A DNA stretch of 64,000 nucleotides from Tubulanus polymorphus (Eukaryota; Nemertea; Palaeonemertea; Tubulaniformes; Tubulanidae), in contig NC_134032.1 in NCBI RefSeq assembly GCF_964204645.1, positions 4,988,916 through 5,052,915 of the forward strand, written 5' to 3'. The translations under genes were made by a program, and so were the position numbers. Positions 63,972 through 64,000 of this stretch are shown piece after piece. Position 1 is the stretch's first letter; the number at the start of each line of letters is the position of its first letter. The notes below the pieces were generated by a model. That model was not told the origin of the DNA and did no database searches. It worked only from the letters and a program-made list of their open reading frames with translations.

Positions 63972-64000
63972 AGCGTTAAGAAAAAGGCTAGATCTGAAAA
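63964..64000 (+). CDS. start of the small basic membrane protein (runs off window)
   Basis: aaaataaATG at 63964 opens MSDSVKKKARSE, matching the V1 gene at 91-376. The ATGAGTGA overlaps the stop of the preceding gene by eight bases. Confidence 0.55.

Larger units (their letters stand above)
63381..64000. mobile_element. V5: left end of another V-family element
   Basis: Begins agtaataggggtaatgggctttcaggccaaaggtcgaacggtcgag, the outer arm of the tip, without the inner arm. After about 240 bases of AT-rich sequence with a hairpin it joins abruptly to the 170-residue membrane-protein gene, truncated at its 5' side. The element continues beyond the window. Confidence 0.75.

Overview
The window looks like a piece of an AT-rich marine-invertebrate (metazoan) nuclear genome, and almost all of it is mobile or virus-derived DNA. 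Evidence for an animal host: two spliced coding exons of a short-chain dehydrogenase, a tRNA-derived SINE, a BEL/Pao LTR retrotransposon, a DIRS-type fragment, an intron-containing DDE transposase with a PHD-like finger, and many 'taggcctac' words of the kind common in marine invertebrates. The species cannot be named from the sequence; an ambulacrarian such as an echinoderm is only a guess.

The main theme is five copies or fragments (called V1-V5 here) of one family of Polinton/adintovirus-like elements. They share the terminal sequence AGTAATAGGG(A/G)TAATAGGCTTTCAG, a protein-primed-type family B DNA polymerase with an N-terminal C2H2 finger and an internal HNH-like finger, jelly-roll-type virion proteins, small membrane proteins, an HNH endonuclease, and in single copies an ATPase remnant and a possible integrase start. 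V1 (1-3947) is the right end of a copy. V2 (7114 to about 17645) is the left part of a copy and its polymerase carries an intein. V3 (27642-28004 plus 34947-37003) is a palindromic, internally deleted fragment. V4 (44087-58865) is a 14.8-kb copy with both ends, 6-bp target duplications and 268-nt palindromic tips. V5 (63381 to window end) is the left end of another copy. A more diverged scrap lies near 38690-38785. All copies are decayed by stops and frameshifts.

Layout: 1-3947 V1; 3948-7113 host DNA with two SDR exons; 7114-17645 V2; 17645-25555 a block of duplicated repeats and two 31-bp minisatellite arrays; 25555-27641 a DIRS-like retroelement fragment (minus strand); 27642-28004 V3, split by a 6.9-kb DNA transposon (28005-34946, CAC termini, 4-bp ATGA duplication); 34947-37003 rest of V3; 37004-40223 host DNA with a SINE and a MITE-like element; 40224-61303 a BEL/Pao retrotransposon (395/396-bp LTRs, 5-bp TCGGG duplication) interrupted in its RNase H region by V4; 61304-63380 host DNA with a CT-rich tract and degenerate ~165-bp repeats; 63381-64000 V5.

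How the parts fit: in the viral family the polymerase gene reads inward from the left end. A collinear block of structural and membrane genes follows, nearly each with TAAATG at its start codon (a poxvirus-late-promoter-like context that the polymerase gene lacks). The right end carries minus-strand genes (HNH nuclease, ATPase, small proteins) and hairpin-forming repeats next to the terminal palindrome. The most notable items are the polymerase intein with an intein-free allele in the same window, the hairpin-type palindromic tips, and the TAAATG start signature.
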